The notes below the pieces were generated by a model. That model searched no databases. It worked only from the letters and a program-made list of their open reading frames with translations, and was not told the DNA's origin. 15,502 bases of DNA from Clostridia bacterium (GTDB lineage: Bacteria > Bacillota > Clostridia > Oscillospirales > CAG-272). Numbering within the stretch: position 1 is the first letter of the stretch; the number at the start of each line of letters is the position of its first letter. The stretch lies in NCBI GenBank assembly GCA_017629925.1, contig JAGBWH010000059.1:1-15502 (forward strand), in the 5' to 3' direction. Positions 15,103 through 15,502 of this stretch are shown here, in pieces. The position numbers were made by a program, and so were the translations under genes.

Positions 15103-15399
15103 ATGTTTGAAGAAGCTGTTGTTGGCGATGTGTATACGCTGACAGACGAAGACGGGGTAGAACAACCCTTTACATTGATTGGCAAATGCACCTACGAAGG
15201 TGGCAATTATTTTGCTTTCCAATCCGCCAGCGAAGATGATGACGATGAAGGCTATGTCATTTTGCGCGTAAGAGAATGCGAAGATGGTGACATGATGCTT
15301 GATACCGTCGATGACGAAGATGAATTTGACGCTGTGGCTGATATTTTTGAAGATGAGATTTTCTTTGATATCGACTACGACGAGGACGACGAAACCTAA
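15103..15399 (+). CDS. DUF1292 family protein, highly acidic
   Basis: This small cytoplasmic protein (98 aa) belongs to the DUF1292/YrzB-like family of Bacillota, whose role is not established. The family pattern is visible: VYTLTDEDGVEQPFTLIG, then YEGGNYFAF, a run of acidic residues, and GYVILRV. It has 36 Asp/Glu and only 3 Lys/Arg by my count, giving a very low isoelectric point, and the last third is mostly acidic and aromatic. AAGGAG lies 7 nt before the ATG. A perfect promoter immediately upstream suggests high expression. In many Bacillota this family sits near alaS, ruvX and fur; here it follows hemW instead, and the downstream gene is outside the window. Confidence 0.88.
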   Translation: MFEEAVVGDVYTLTDEDGVEQPFTLIGKCTYEGGNYFAFQSASEDDDDEGYVILRVRECEDGDMMLDTVDDEDEFDAVADIFEDEIFFDIDYDEDDET

Positions 15400-15404
15400 T
15401 TGTT

Positions 15405-15502
15405 TTTTCCTGCTTAGTTCGTGATAGAGCAGAATTTGGACCTACAACATTTACCATGGAGTCCGACCTCCGAATGATGGGAATGCAGACCTCCCACCAA
15501 AG
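15405..15502 (+). ncRNA. ssrS: Possible 5' part of 6S RNA, cut by window edge
   Basis: No reading frame continues here and the sequence is not terminator-like. It has features recalling 6S RNA of Bacillota: TTTTCCTGC, then TTAGTTCGTGA (a TTCG-containing 5' element), a paired GGAC (15438-15441) with GTCC (15461-15464), and near the end TGGGA (15478-15482) pairing with TCCCA (15492-15496) around GAATGCAGACC. GACCTCC occurs twice (15465-15471 and 15488-15494). 6S RNA mimics an open promoter and sequesters sigma-A RNA polymerase. The 3' half would lie outside the window, so the closing stem cannot be checked. Alternatives are another structured RNA or the leader of a downstream gene. Confidence 0.4.

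Noticed and set aside
1..15502. Mobile elements, CRISPR arrays, tRNA genes or defence systems
   Set aside because: I saw no transposase or integrase motifs, regularly spaced repeats, tRNA-like folds or known defence genes; the content is metabolic and housekeeping.

Overview
The window looks like chromosomal DNA of an anaerobic, low-to-mid GC Bacillota bacterium, probably a Clostridia member of the Oscillospiraceae/Ruminococcaceae type. This rests on strong AGGAGG-like ribosome binding sites, three textbook sigma-A promoters with 17-bp spacers, a biotin-dependent sodium-pump decarboxylase locus, a lepA-hemW pair and a DUF1292 gene. The taxon is an inference. I see no transposase, phage gene, CRISPR array, tRNA or rRNA.

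Left end (1-756): the 3' part of nadA (quinolinate synthase) reads in from the left and ends at 563. It is followed by a perfect 14-bp hairpin terminator (664-698), which also closes the convergent operon to its right.

Minus-strand operon (5753 down to 757): a consensus promoter drives five tightly spaced genes. In order they encode an acyl-CoA carboxyltransferase of the MmdA/12S type (divergent), an OadG-like membrane subunit, a biotin carrier protein with an Ala/Pro linker, the OadB sodium-pump subunit, and an OadA/5S-type pyruvate/oxaloacetate carboxyltransferase without its own biotin domain. There is no biotin carboxylase, as expected for decarboxylase or transcarboxylase systems. Two different carboxyltransferases, one carrier and one Na+ pump make a hybrid of oxaloacetate decarboxylase, methylmalonyl-CoA decarboxylase and Propionibacterium-type transcarboxylase. 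It could move carboxyl groups between acyl-CoA and pyruvate/oxaloacetate and couple decarboxylation to Na+ export. Its first gene has an unusual leader: the only good Shine-Dalgarno lies behind a 16-bp palindrome, 26 nt from the likely ATG.

Divergent promoter region (5638-5944): two sigma-A promoters point away from each other. The rightward one carries a perfect 15-bp palindrome over its -10 box.

Plus-strand run (5945-15004): seven genes with short gaps or overlaps and no terminator that I can see. They are a tandem class II aldolase-like protein whose second domain has lost most catalytic residues, htpG, an unrecognised gene translationally coupled to htpG, a small TSCPD-domain protein, an alpha-phosphohexomutase (pgcA-like), lepA and hemW. 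Whether this is one transcript or several cannot be decided from sequence alone.

Right end (15043-15502): a perfect consensus promoter precedes a very acidic DUF1292 protein. The last ~100 bases are non-coding, structured-looking, and resemble the 5' part of a 6S RNA (moderate to low confidence).
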